A stretch of 64,000 nucleotides of DNA from assembly GCF_019891395.1 (NCBI RefSeq), contig NZ_CP078143.1, positions 930,001 to 994,000 on the forward strand, read 5' to 3'. The notes below the pieces were generated by a model, which saw nothing but the letters and a program-made list of their open reading frames with translations, made no database searches and was not told the DNA's origin. The DNA comes from Nitratireductor kimnyeongensis. GTDB lineage: Bacteria > Pseudomonadota > Alphaproteobacteria > Rhizobiales > Rhizobiaceae. Positions within the stretch are counted from its first letter, which is position 1. Every line of letters begins with the position of its first letter. This document shows, in pieces, positions 1 through 9,092 of the stretch. The translations under genes and the position numbers were made by a program.

Positions 1-1
1 C

Positions 2-253
2 ATTGATGGCATCGAAAACAAGAGAGAGCTGGAGCCGGCCTTTGTCGGTGATGCGTATGAGGGCAAAGGGATCCGAGAGATCCCCAAAACCCTGCGCGAT
101 GCCGCCACCGCGCTCGATGGCTCAAAAATGCTGCGTGCAGCCTTTGGTGATGACGTTGTCGATCACTATGTCCATGCAGCCCGCTGGGAACAATCCGAAT
201 ATGATCGCCGCGTCACCGACTGGGAGGTCAGGCGCGGTTTTGAGAGAGCATGA
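2..253 (+). CDS. Glutamine-synthetase-family protein, C-terminal end (partial)
   Basis: Only the last 83 codons lie in the window, and the reading frame enters from the left edge. The visible end resembles the C-terminus of glutamine synthetase-like gamma-glutamyl ligases: a segment with EIPKTLRDA and then a tryptophan/aspartate-rich tail with VTDWEVRRGFERA. In this family such tails belong to GlnA-type III or PuuA-like enzymes, which ligate glutamate to ammonia or to amines such as putrescine. The stop is 1 nt before the aldehyde dehydrogenase start, so the two are almost certainly co-transcribed. The amine-ligase reading is inferred from the neighbouring aldehyde dehydrogenase, aminotransferase and PuuR-type regulator; the active site is outside the window. 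Confidence 0.75.
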   Translation: MDGIENKRELEPAFVGDAYEGKGIREIPKTLRDAATALDGSKMLRAAFGDDVVDHYVHAARWEQSEYDRRVTDWEVRRGFERA

Positions 254-254
254 C

Positions 255-1643
255 ATGACGAAAACCCTTCAATGCATTTCCCCCATCGACGGTTCGGTCT
301 ATGCCGAACGCCCCGTCATGGATCCCGACAAGGCGGCCAAGCTTCTCGCCAGCGCGTGCCAGGCACAGAAGGCCTGGGCGGCGCGGCCGCTCGATGAGCG
401 TATCAAGCTGGTGAATGCCGGCGTTGCCCGCCTCAACGAGATGAAAGACGAGGTGGTGCCGGAGCTTGCCCACATGATGGGCCGCCCGGTGCGCTATGGC
501 GGCGAGTTCGGCGGCATGAACGAGCGCTCCGCCTATATGGCGGAGATTGCCGAGCGTGCCCTCGCACCCATCGTTCTGGAGGATTCGGAAAGCTTCGCAC
601 GCCGCATCGAACGCGTTCCCCACGGGTTGGTCGGCGTCATCGCGCCGTGGAATTACCCTTACATGACAGCGATGAACACCATCGTTCCGGCCCTGATCGC
701 CGGCAATGCTGTCGCCGTCAAGCACGCCACGCAGACGCTGCTCGTGGGTGAGCGCATCGTGCGCGCCTTCCATGAAGCGGGCATACCCGAAGAGCTGTTC
801 GTCAACCTTTTCCTCGACCATGCCGGCACGGAAAAGCTGATTGGGGAGCGCTCTTTCGACTTCATCAATTTCACCGGCTCCGTCGGCGGTGGACGCGCCA
901 TCGAGCGGGCGGCTGCCGGCACCTTCACCGGGCTCGGGCTGGAACTCGGCGGCAAGGACCCCGCCTATGTGATGGACGATGCGGATATCGACTGGGCCGT
1001 CGATGTGCTGATGGACGGCGCAATGTTCAATGCCGGCCAGTGCTGCTGCGGCATCGAACGCATCTATGTCGCGGAGAAGCATTTCGACAGTTTTGTCGAG
1101 AAATCCGTCGAGTGGGTGGGCAAGCTGAAACTCGGCAATCCGCTGGACGCCGAAACCACCATCGGCCCCATGGCCAACAAGCGGTTTGCGGCCGAAGTGC
1201 GCAGCCAGACCGAAGACGCGCTGGCGCAGGGCGCAAAGGCGCTGGTCGATCCGAAAGCCTTCCCCGAGGATGATGGCGGCACCTATCTCATGCCGCAGAT
1301 CCTGATCGACGTGAACCACCAGATGCGCGTGATGCGCGAGGAAAGCTTTGGCCCTGTCGTGGGCATCATGCCGGTGAAGAACGATGCCGAGGCACTCGAT
1401 CTCATGAACGATTGTGAGTTCGGCCTGACCGCCTCGCTGTGGACATCCGATCCCGAGCGCGCGGCGGCTATCGGTGCAGACATCGAAACGGGCACTGTGT
1501 TCATGAACCGTGCCGACTATCTCGACCCGGCCCTTTGCTGGACCGGCTGTAAGAACACCGGGCGCGGCGGCGCGCTTTCCGAAATCGGCTACCACAATCT
1601 GACCCGCCCGAAATCCTACCACATGAGAAAGAAACAGGCATGA
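255..1643 (+). CDS. NAD(P)-dependent aldehyde dehydrogenase
   Basis: A 462-residue soluble aldehyde dehydrogenase that oxidises an aldehyde to the acid. The Rossmann-domain landmark APWNYPY is near residue 135. The general-base motif LELGGKDP has its glutamate near 230. The nucleophile motif NAGQCCCG has the catalytic cysteine near 264. The reading frame is open from position 3, but the start at 255, just after the upstream stop, gives a normal family length. The gene overlaps the next one by 4 nt (ATGA). With a glutamine-synthetase-like ligase before it and an alcohol dehydrogenase after it, it probably handles an amino- or hydroxy-aldehyde, but the substrate cannot be read from the sequence. 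Confidence 0.9.
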   Translation: MTKTLQCISPIDGSVYAERPVMDPDKAAKLLASACQAQKAWAARPLDERIKLVNAGVARLNEMKDEVVPELAHMMGRPVRYGGEFGGMNERSAYMAEIAERALAPIVLEDSESFARRIERVPHGLVGVIAPWNYPYMTAMNTIVPALIAGNAVAVKHATQTLLVGERIVRAFHEAGIPEELFVNLFLDHAGTEKLIGERSFDFINFTGSVGGGRAIERAAAGTFTGLGLELGGKDPAYVMDDADIDWAVDVLMDGAMFNAGQCCCGIERIYVAEKHFDSFVEKSVEWVGKLKLGNPLDAETTIGPMANKRFAAEVRSQTEDALAQGAKALVDPKAFPEDDGGTYLMPQILIDVNHQMRVMREESFGPVVGIMPVKNDAEALDLMNDCEFGLTASLWTSDPERAAAIGADIETGTVFMNRADYLDPALCWTGCKNTGRGGALSEIGYHNLTRPKSYHMRKKQA

Positions 1644-2785
1644 AGCTCGAAGGAAACTGGTCCTATCCCACCGCTGTACGGTTTGGCGCGGGGCGCATCA
1701 GGGAACTCGCCGAGGCCTGCAAGGCAGCCGGCATTTCAAAGCCGCTTCTGGTGACCGACCGCGGCCTTGCCGGCATGGACATCACGAAGAATGCGCTCGA
1801 CATTCTGGAGGCTGCGGGCCTTGGGCGCGCCATGTTCTCGGAAGTCGATCCCAACCCGAATGACAAGAACCTCGAAGCCGGTGTGAAGGTTTTCAAGGAC
1901 GGCGGTCATGACGGCGTTGTTGCCTTTGGCGGTGGCTCCGGCCTCGATCTCGGCAAGCTGATCGCCTTCATGGCCGGTCAGACACGACCGGTCTGGGATT
2001 TCGAAGACATTGGCGACTGGTGGACCCGCGCGGATGCTTCGAAAATCGCACCGAACGTGGCCGTTCCCACGACAGCCGGCACCGGCTCGGAAGTGGGGCG
2101 CGCCGGCGTTGTCACGAACTCCAAAACCCATGTCAAAAAAATCATCTTCCATCCGAAGGTGCTCCCCTCTGTGGTGATATGCGATCCGGAACTGACCGTG
2201 GGCATGCCCAAGGCAATCACCGCGGGCACGGGGATGGACGCCTTTGCGCATTGTCTGGAGGCCTATTCCTCGGCCTTCTACCACCCGATGAGCCAGGGCA
2301 TCGCACTTGAAGGGCTTCGGCTCGTGAAAGAGTACCTTCCCCGTGCCTACCATGATGGAGCAGACCTCGAGGCTCGCGCGCACATGATGAGCGCCGCCGC
2401 CATGGGCGCTGTGGCGTTCCAGAAAGGCCTGGGCGCGATTCACGCGCTCTCGCACCCGGTCGGAGCGCTCTATAACACCCATCATGGCACGACCAATGCG
2501 GTGGTGATGCCGGCTGTGCTTAAGCTGAACCGGCCGGAGATCGAGCCGCGCATCGCGTCCGCTGCAGCCTATCTTGGCATATCGGGCGGGTTCGATGGTT
2601 TCTTCGATTTCGTCATGAACCTGCGTGCGGAGCTTGGCATTCCCGACCGGCTCGGCGACATGGGCGTCGGATCAGACCGCATCGACGAGATGGTGGAGAT
2701 GGCGCTTGTAGACCCGAGTGGTGGGGGCAATCCGGTCAAGCTGACCGCAGCCAACACAAAGGCATTGTTTGAGTCCTGCATCTGA
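1640..2785 (+). CDS. Iron-containing alcohol dehydrogenase
   Basis: A 381-residue group III (iron-dependent) alcohol dehydrogenase, NAD(P)-linked and cytoplasmic. The nucleotide-binding motif FGGGSGLDLGK is near residue 96, followed by PTTAGTGSE. The metal ligands are visible in DAFAHCLEAYSS and in the histidine-rich segment IHALSHPVGALYNTHHG. The start overlaps the aldehyde dehydrogenase stop by 4 nt, so the two are translationally coupled. The pair could interconvert alcohol, aldehyde and acid from one amine or diol substrate. This is the last gene of the rightward operon: the next gene faces it across about 118 nt with no obvious feature. Confidence 0.9.
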   Translation: MKLEGNWSYPTAVRFGAGRIRELAEACKAAGISKPLLVTDRGLAGMDITKNALDILEAAGLGRAMFSEVDPNPNDKNLEAGVKVFKDGGHDGVVAFGGGSGLDLGKLIAFMAGQTRPVWDFEDIGDWWTRADASKIAPNVAVPTTAGTGSEVGRAGVVTNSKTHVKKIIFHPKVLPSVVICDPELTVGMPKAITAGTGMDAFAHCLEAYSSAFYHPMSQGIALEGLRLVKEYLPRAYHDGADLEARAHMMSAAAMGAVAFQKGLGAIHALSHPVGALYNTHHGTTNAVVMPAVLKLNRPEIEPRIASAAAYLGISGGFDGFFDFVMNLRAELGIPDRLGDMGVGSDRIDEMVEMALVDPSGGGNPVKLTAANTKALFESCI

Positions 2786-2903
2786 GGTTTGTCGCAGGCC
2801 CCTTACCCCGCCCTCGCCCTTCGCCTCTCTGCAAGCTCAAGAAGCTCAGAATTGTCGATGGGCGAGGAAACGGGCGCACACTACGATCTCCGCAGCAACA
2901 CGC

Positions 2904-5579
2904 TTAAAGCTCCAGGACCATCGTCATCACCCCCGCCTCGCCGCTGTCCTTTACGACGAAGCCGAAATCGCGGCACATGGCGAGCATTTTGGTGTTGTCG
3001 CTCAGAACGATGCCCTCAATGGCGCCAATGCCCTCTTCCCGGCCATAATCGATGAGCTGTTTCAAAAGCGCGAACCCAAGCCCGTGGCCCTGAAGATCGG
3101 TGCGCACAAGCAGGCCATACTCGGCAATCTCCTTGTCGGGATCAGCGGAAAGACGGCCAATGCCCGCCATCTCGCCATCCTCTTCGCGTAGCGCGATGAA
3201 GGCCATGTCGCGCTCGTAGTCGAGCTGGGTCAGCCGCTCCAGCATTTCATCAGGAAAGTGCTTTCGCGGGGCGAGGAAGCGGAACCGAATATCCTCCGAC
3301 GAAACCCTCGCCAGAAAATCCGGAAACAGCGCCACATCCGCCGGCTTGATCGGGCGCAGGTGGTAGCGGTGCCCCTCGAGGTTCACATCCTTTTCCCACC
3401 CGGAGGGATAAGGCCGGATCGCCAGGTCCGGATTCGGACCCTTGCGCTCGATCTCCGAGGGCTCGATCTCGATGCGCGCATCGAGCGCCACCACACCGTC
3501 GGCATCGGCCAGCAGCGGGTTGATGTCCATTCCCTTGATGCAGGGGAAGTCGACGATCATCTGCGACACAGCGTTGAGGGCACCGGCAATCGCATCCCTG
3601 TCGGCGGGCGCCCGATCGCGGTATCCGGCCAGCAGTTTGCCTATGCGGGTCGACGCCATCAGGTCACCGGCCAGCACATCGTCGAGCGGCGGCAGCGCAA
3701 TGGCCGTATCCTCCATCACCTCTACCGCCGTGCCGCCTGCTCCAAAAAGGACCACAGGACCGAAAATCGGATCCTGACTGACACCGAGGATAAGCTCATG
3801 GGCATGTTTGCGCACCACCATGGGCTGAACGGCAAAGCCTTCAAGCCCGTCGAGCATGCCCGCATCGTCCAGCCGCTTCATGATGTTCTCGGCGGCCTTC
3901 TGCGCCGCTTCCGGAGTCTTTAGGCCGAGCACCACGCCGCCCACATCCGACTTGTGCGTGATGGTTCTGGAAAGAAGTTTAACGACAACCTTTTCTGAAC
4001 TTTCTAGCAAGCGTGCAGTGGCCTCACTCACCGCTTCTGGTGTCTCGACAATCACAGTTTCAGGCACGGGAAGCCCATAAGCGGCAATAGCGGCCTTGGC
4101 TTCTGGCTCCGTCAGCATGCGGCGCCCTTCGGCCGCGACCGTTTTCAGAATGGCGCGCAGGCCGTCACGATCGCCCTGCACATCCTCGCTGCGGCTGGAA
4201 GGTACACGGGTCAACGCCTTCTGAGCCCGCGACCATTCACCAAGATAGGAAAGGGCCGCAGTGGCGCTGGAAGGAGTGCTGAAATTGGCAATGCCCGCTT
4301 CCTGCAGGATGCGACGGCCTTCACGCGCGGTCTCCTCGCCCAGCCAGCAGGTGATGAGCGGTTTGCCGTTCACCTTGCCCTTGTCGGCATGGGCTGCAAC
4401 CGCGCGGGCTGCATCGGAGGGAGAGGCAAGCCCGGTGGGGCAATTGAATACGAGAACCGCATCGGTGTCCGGGTCATCGGCCACCGCCAGAAGCGCCTCG
4501 CTGTAGCGCTCCGGCGGAGCATCGCCGATAATGTCGGCGGGATTTGAATGCGACCAGTTGGGCGGCAACGCCCGGTCCAGGCGTGCTATGGTTTTGGATG
4601 AAAACTCTGCCATCGTGCCGCCAAGATCGTTGAGTCGGTCAACCGCCAGAACACCGGCCCCACCTCCATTGCTGACGATGCCCACATGAGCACGCTCTAA
4701 GGGGCGGAAACGGGCTAGCACTTCGGCTGCGTCGAACAATTCGCCGAGATCGAGAACGCGCAAAATGCCGGCGCGGCGAAGCGCGGCCTCGACCACGCGG
4801 TCTGCGCCCGAAAGAGCCCCTGTGTGCGTCGCGGCCGCCTGTGCGGCCTGCGCGTGACGCCCTGCCTTGATGGCGATCACCGGCTTCAGCCGGGCGGCGG
4901 CCCGCGCAGCGGTCATAAATTTGCGCGGATTGGGGATCGTTTCGAGATACATGAGAATGCCGCGCGTCCGCCCGTCGCCAGCCAGCATCTCCAAATAGTC
5001 GCCCACATCCACGTCGGCCATATCGCCCAGCGAAACGATGTGCGAAAAGCCGACGCCCTCAGCCGCCGCCCAGTCCACGAGCGAAGTGGCAATCGCACCT
5101 GACTGCGAAAGCAGAGCAAGCCCGCCGGGCCTGGCCTGCATATGCGCGAAGCTGGCGTTGAAATTCATCGGCGGCACGATCAGTCCGACCGTGTTCGGGC
5201 CTATGATGCGGAAAAGATAGGGCTTTGCCGCGTCGAGCACGGCCTGGCGCAACCCGTTTTCCCGTGTCAGCCCGGCGGTAATGACGACAGCGGTGCGCGT
5301 TCCCTTCTCGCCAAGCTCGGAGATGATGCCCGGCACCGTTTTGGGAGGCGTGACGATGACGGCGATGTCGGGGATCCCCGGAATATCGGCGGCGCGCTTA
5401 TAACAGCGCCGGCCCGCCACTTCCCTGTATTTCGGATTGACTGGCCAGATCTCGCCGTCAAACCCACCGTCCTGCAGATTCTGCATGACGATATGGCCAA
5501 CGGCTCCCGGTCTGCTCGATGCACCAATGACGGCAACGGACCGTGGGCGGGCGGCGTATTCAAGATTGCGAATCGTCAT
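2904..5579 (-). CDS. Acyl-CoA synthetase (ADP-forming)-GNAT fusion, Pat/PatZ-type
   Basis: An 891-residue fusion. An N-terminal CoA-binding Rossmann domain has SVAVIGASSRPGAVG near residue 15. A succinyl-CoA-ligase-like domain with THTGALSG near 252 and an ATP-grasp domain (about 480-700) follow. The C-terminus is a GNAT acetyltransferase domain (about 730-891, with DLQGHGLGFALLKQLI). Proteins with this layout include the lysine acetyltransferase Pat/PatZ, which controls acetyl-CoA synthetase. A histidine at 252 sits where active ADP-forming synthetases carry their phosphohistidine, so the synthetase half may still be catalytic. An in-frame ATG at 5642 would add 21 poorly conserved-looking residues; I prefer 5579. 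It is the last gene downstream of the peptide-type ABC operon. Confidence 0.87.
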   Translation of the reverse strand: MTIRNLEYAARPRSVAVIGASSRPGAVGHIVMQNLQDGGFDGEIWPVNPKYREVAGRRCYKRAADIPGIPDIAVIVTPPKTVPGIISELGEKGTRTAVVITAGLTRENGLRQAVLDAAKPYLFRIIGPNTVGLIVPPMNFNASFAHMQARPGGLALLSQSGAIATSLVDWAAAEGVGFSHIVSLGDMADVDVGDYLEMLAGDGRTRGILMYLETIPNPRKFMTAARAAARLKPVIAIKAGRHAQAAQAAATHTGALSGADRVVEAALRRAGILRVLDLGELFDAAEVLARFRPLERAHVGIVSNGGGAGVLAVDRLNDLGGTMAEFSSKTIARLDRALPPNWSHSNPADIIGDAPPERYSEALLAVADDPDTDAVLVFNCPTGLASPSDAARAVAAHADKGKVNGKPLITCWLGEETAREGRRILQEAGIANFSTPSSATAALSYLGEWSRAQKALTRVPSSRSEDVQGDRDGLRAILKTVAAEGRRMLTEPEAKAAIAAYGLPVPETVIVETPEAVSEATARLLESSEKVVVKLLSRTITHKSDVGGVVLGLKTPEAAQKAAENIMKRLDDAGMLDGLEGFAVQPMVVRKHAHELILGVSQDPIFGPVVLFGAGGTAVEVMEDTAIALPPLDDVLAGDLMASTRIGKLLAGYRDRAPADRDAIAGALNAVSQMIVDFPCIKGMDINPLLADADGVVALDARIEIEPSEIERKGPNPDLAIRPYPSGWEKDVNLEGHRYHLRPIKPADVALFPDFLARVSSEDIRFRFLAPRKHFPDEMLERLTQLDYERDMAFIALREEDGEMAGIGRLSADPDKEIAEYGLLVRTDLQGHGLGFALLKQLIDYGREEGIGAIEGIVLSDNTKMLAMCRDFGFVVKDSGEAGVMTMVLEL

Positions 5580-5678
5580 GGGCGATGACTCCGGGTTCGC
5601 GCGGCTCTTGCGTCTCGTCGTCACTATAGCGGTATCGTGCAAAGACTGCGCAACCCGAGATGTGCGATTGCCTTCAAC

Positions 5679-6464
5679 CTATGAAGGGAGGCGGAGCGCC
5701 AACCTCGGCACCGCTGCCACAAGCGCCCTGCCCGCCGACGATTGCGGGTTGTCGATGATCTGCGGCGTTGGTCCCGTCTCTACAATACGCCCACTCTCCA
5801 TGATCGCAACCCGATGGGAGACAAGACGCACGACCGCGAGATCATGCGCGATGAAGAGATAGGTGAGGCCTTCGCTTTTCTGCAATTCGGTGATGAGTCT
5901 CAGTATCTCGCTACGTATCGACTGGTCGAGCGCGGAGACCGGCTCATCGAAAACAATCAGTGAAGGGCGAGCGGCAAGCGCACGGGCGATGGCGACACGC
6001 TGGCGTTCGCCACCCGACACTTCGTGAATGCTGCGCGCGGCGTAGCTTGCGGGAAGCCCGACCTGCTCCAGAAGTGCACCCACCTGCATGGGACGTGCCG
6101 CACGGTCCGCAAGCGCGTGGATGCGCAGCGGATCCGCCAACACACCGCCGATGGTCGCGCGCGGATTGAAGGCCGCGAGCGGATCCTGAAACACCATCTG
6201 GATCGCCCGGCGGCGGGTGCGCAACGCCCGCCCGCGAAGCTGAAACCAGTCCTCGCCCAGAAGCCGCACGGCTCCCGCATCGGCCGGCAAAAGCCTGAGC
6301 AACACCCGCGCGAGCGTCGACTTGCCGCTGCCGGACGCGCCCACCAGCCCCAGCGTCTCACCCGGAGCAAGCGTCAGGCTCACATCATCAAGCGCGGTCA
6401 CCCTGCGCCCCCGGCTGGTGAAGGTCTTGCAGAGGTTCTGCGCAACGAGAAGCGGCTCAGGCAT
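5679..6464 (-). CDS. ABC transporter ATPase, oligopeptide type (DppF/OppF-like)
   Basis: A 261-residue ATP-binding subunit of a peptide/nickel/opine-class importer, acting on the inner face of the membrane. Walker A is GLVGASGSGKST near residue 36. The ABC signature is VSGGERQRVAIARAL, and Walker B is SLIVFDEPVSALD. It overlaps the second ATPase gene by 8 nt. Dpp/Opp systems use two different ATPases, and this is the DppF-like one at the end of the transporter genes. The ligand cannot be read from the ATPase. Confidence 0.92.
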   Translation of the reverse strand: MPEPLLVAQNLCKTFTSRGRRVTALDDVSLTLAPGETLGLVGASGSGKSTLARVLLRLLPADAGAVRLLGEDWFQLRGRALRTRRRAIQMVFQDPLAAFNPRATIGGVLADPLRIHALADRAARPMQVGALLEQVGLPASYAARSIHEVSGGERQRVAIARALAARPSLIVFDEPVSALDQSIRSEILRLITELQKSEGLTYLFIAHDLAVVRLVSHRVAIMESGRIVETGPTPQIIDNPQSSAGRALVAAVPRLALRLPS

Positions 6465-7254
6465 CGGCCACCCCGTCGATCAGGCGCGATGTCGAAAAAT
6501 CGATCTGCGCGGCAAGAAGATGCTTCGTATAGGCATGCGCGGGCTTGGTCAGAACCGCCTGCGCCGCGCCTTTCTCCACCAGCTGCGCCCGCTGAAAAAC
6601 GGCAATGTCGTCAGCCAATCCGGAGGCGAGCGCAATGTCGTGGGTGATGAACACCAGTGTCATGCCCGCCTCGCGCACCAGATCGTCGAGCAGCGCCACG
6701 ATCTCGGCCTGCACCACCATGTCGAGAGCGCTTGTGGGCTCGTCGGCGATCAGCAGACCCGGCTTTGCCGCAATGGCTGCAGCGATGGCGATGCGCTGGC
6801 GCTGCCCGCCGGAAAACTGATGCGGAAAGGCGCGAAGTGCGGCCTGGGGATCTGGAATGCGCACCCGCTCAAGCAGGGCCAGCGCATGCGACCGCGCCGC
6901 GCGCCAATCGAGCCCCAGATGACGAACCGCGCCTTCCGCCACCTGTTCGCCAATGGTCAGAACGGGGTTGAGGCTGCCACCGGGATCCTGAAACACCATG
7001 CCGATGTCGCGCCCCGCCACGGGCGGATGCGCAAGGCCCAGCCAGCCGATTTTCCCCTCGATCCGCGCCTGCGGCGCGAGCAAGCCGGCGAGCGCCAGCG
7101 CCAGCGTGCTCTTGCCCGACCCGCTCTCGCCGATCACCGCCAGCCGGCGGCCTTTCGCAATGTCGAGATCGACGTGCTGAAGCGCAAAGTTTCGCGCATC
7201 GTCACGCCCATAAGAAACCGAGAGCCCCCGGATTTCGGCCAGCGGCGCGCTCAT
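6457..7254 (-). CDS. ABC transporter ATPase, oligopeptide type (DppD/OppD-like)
   Basis: A 265-residue ATPase pairing with the preceding DppF-like subunit. Walker A is AVIGESGSGKSTLALAL near residue 36, the signature is FSGGQRQRIAIAAAI, and Walker B is GLLIADEPTSALD. It overlaps the permease gene by 4 nt and the second ATPase gene by 8 nt, which fits translational coupling. It is shorter than typical DppD (about 325), lacking most of the C-terminal oligopeptide-ATPase extension. Confidence 0.92.
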   Translation of the reverse strand: MSAPLAEIRGLSVSYGRDDARNFALQHVDLDIAKGRRLAVIGESGSGKSTLALALAGLLAPQARIEGKIGWLGLAHPPVAGRDIGMVFQDPGGSLNPVLTIGEQVAEGAVRHLGLDWRAARSHALALLERVRIPDPQAALRAFPHQFSGGQRQRIAIAAAIAAKPGLLIADEPTSALDMVVQAEIVALLDDLVREAGMTLVFITHDIALASGLADDIAVFQRAQLVEKGAAQAVLTKPAHAYTKHLLAAQIDFSTSRLIDGVADA

Positions 7255-8084
7255 GCGCGCCCCTTGCGGCCCGCCATCGCGTCGGCCAGCCCCTCGCCCA
7301 GAAGATAGACGCCAAGCACCGTGGCCACCAGCCCCAGCCCCGGCACGATGGAAAGATGCGGCGCGGTGCGCAGCACATTGCGCCCCTCGGCGATCATCGA
7401 GCCCCAGGTCACCACATTGGGATCGCCAAGCCCGAGAAAAGACAGCGCCGCCTCCACCAGAACCGCCGTGGCGACAATCACCGCTGTCAGCGCCAGAACC
7501 GGCGGCAGCGCATTGGGCAGCACCTCACGCAACGCGATCTCGGCCGGGTGCATGCCGATCACCCGCGCCGCCGCCACATAGTCGCGCTCGCGGATCGACA
7601 GGACTTCCGCCCGCACCAGTCGCGCCGGCCCGGTCCACGCGCCAAGGGCAATGGCGAGAATGATCACCGGAAGCGATGCCCCGGTGACGCTGACAAAAGC
7701 CAGCGCCAGAAGAAAGCCCGGCACGATCTGAAACGCGTCGACCACACGCATCAGCGCCTCGTCCACCAGCCCTCCGGCAAGCCCGGCAACCGTGCCGACG
7801 AGCGCCCCGGCAGTGAGCGCGACCAGCGCCGTGGCGAGCCCGACCAGAAGCGATGTCTGCGCGCCGTGCATCAGGCCCGCAGCCACATCCCGGCCCAACC
7901 GGTCCGTGCCAAGCGGAAGCGCCGGATCGGTGAAGGGTGCGGTCATCGGTCGCCCGACAATCGCCAGCGGATCGCCCGGGAAGAGAAGCGGCGCTGCAAG
8001 CGCCATGGCAGCAAGCAGCACCAGAAGACAGAGCCCCGCCACCCCTTCCGGCGAGCGCAAGAGACGGCCCGCAACGCGGTTCAC
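7251..8084 (-). CDS. ABC transporter permease, oligopeptide type (DppC-like)
   Basis: A 277-residue inner-membrane permease with about six predicted membrane segments. A DppC-type N-terminus is followed by a helix rich in LLVLLAAMALAAPLL, and the permease motif region includes EVLPNALPPVLALTA near residue 187, the coupling-helix loop that meets the ATPase. It overlaps both neighbours by 4 nt. With the DppB-like permease it forms the translocation channel. Confidence 0.92.
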   Translation of the reverse strand: MNRVAGRLLRSPEGVAGLCLLVLLAAMALAAPLLFPGDPLAIVGRPMTAPFTDPALPLGTDRLGRDVAAGLMHGAQTSLLVGLATALVALTAGALVGTVAGLAGGLVDEALMRVVDAFQIVPGFLLALAFVSVTGASLPVIILAIALGAWTGPARLVRAEVLSIRERDYVAAARVIGMHPAEIALREVLPNALPPVLALTAVIVATAVLVEAALSFLGLGDPNVVTWGSMIAEGRNVLRTAPHLSIVPGLGLVATVLGVYLLGEGLADAMAGRKGRA

Positions 8085-9070
8085 GACGACGCCTCCCCGC
8101 TGCCCACGCGCGGGTCGAGAGCCGCGTAGGCAATGTCCACCAGAAGATTGACGACGATCACGAGCACGGCGCTGACGATGATGATGCCGGTCAGAAGCGG
8201 CGCATCACGGCCGGAAACCGCTTCATGCGCAAGCCGCCCGAACCCCGGAATGGCGAACACGCTCTCCACCACCACACTGCCGCCCAGCATGGCCGCCGCC
8301 TGCAGGCCAAGCATGGTGACCAGCGGCAGAAGCGCATTGCGCGCCACATGGCTCAGCACGATGCGCCGCCGCGCCAGCCCCCTGGCGCGCGCAAAAAGCA
8401 CGAAATCCTGCCGCCAGGCTTCCGCCATGCCGGTCCGCATCATGCGCAGGAAAAGAGCGAGGTAAATGAAGCCGAGCGCGGAAACCGGCAGCACCAGGTG
8501 CCAGGCAATGTCGGCCACGCGCGCCAGCCCGGTCTTGCCCGAAGCTATGGTTTCGATGCCGGCGGTGGGAAACCAGCGCAGATCGACCGCGAACACCAGA
8601 ACCAGAACTAGGCCAAGCCAGAAGCTCGGAACCGCATAGAGCGCCAGCGATCCGATGGAAAGCGCCCGGTCCGTCAGGCTGCCGGGCCGTGCGCCCGCAA
8701 CAATGCCCAGAAGCGAACCAAGCGAGAAGGCAAGCGCCGTCGCCGCCCCCATCAGCCAGAGCGTGTTGGGCAATCGCTCCGCGATCAGGTCGAGAACCGG
8801 CCGGTCGAACGCCACCGACCAGCCGAGATCGAACCGCAGCAGCGCGCCCACATAAAGCGTCAGCCGCTTCACAAGCGACTGGTCGAGCCCGTAGCTCTGG
8901 CGAAGCTCCGCCACGAGGCCCGCATCGCCGCCGCCCAGGGATAAGAGATAGGCGTCCACCGCATCGCCAGGCGCCGCTTCCAGAAGCAGAAACGTGCCCA
9001 CAATGACGATCAGCAGCACCGGAATGCTGCTGACGACACGCCGCCGCGTCAAAGTCAGGGCCCGGTTCAT
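8081..9070 (-). CDS. ABC transporter permease, oligopeptide type (DppB-like)
   Basis: A 329-residue inner-membrane permease. It has the DppB-type N-terminal helix (SSIPVLLIVIVGTFLLLEA) and a long periplasmic loop after it. The permease loop is SHVARNALLPLVTMLGL. A longer in-frame ATG at 9202 exists, but it would read back into the end of the binding-protein gene. The start at 9070 begins MNRALTLTRRR and matches family length. It lies 22 nt after the binding-protein stop. Confidence 0.92.
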   Translation of the reverse strand: MNRALTLTRRRVVSSIPVLLIVIVGTFLLLEAAPGDAVDAYLLSLGGGDAGLVAELRQSYGLDQSLVKRLTLYVGALLRFDLGWSVAFDRPVLDLIAERLPNTLWLMGAATALAFSLGSLLGIVAGARPGSLTDRALSIGSLALYAVPSFWLGLVLVLVFAVDLRWFPTAGIETIASGKTGLARVADIAWHLVLPVSALGFIYLALFLRMMRTGMAEAWRQDFVLFARARGLARRRIVLSHVARNALLPLVTMLGLQAAAMLGGSVVVESVFAIPGFGRLAHEAVSGRDAPLLTGIIIVSAVLVIVVNLLVDIAYAALDPRVGSGEASS

Positions 9071-9092
9071 GCCAGTGCGTGTCCTTCTGTTC

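Noticed and set aside
228..1622. Long antisense frame of 464 codons opposite the aldehyde dehydrogenase
   Set aside because: High-GC shadow: it mirrors the real gene's codon pattern, has no domain, and the plus-strand frame has intact catalytic motifs.
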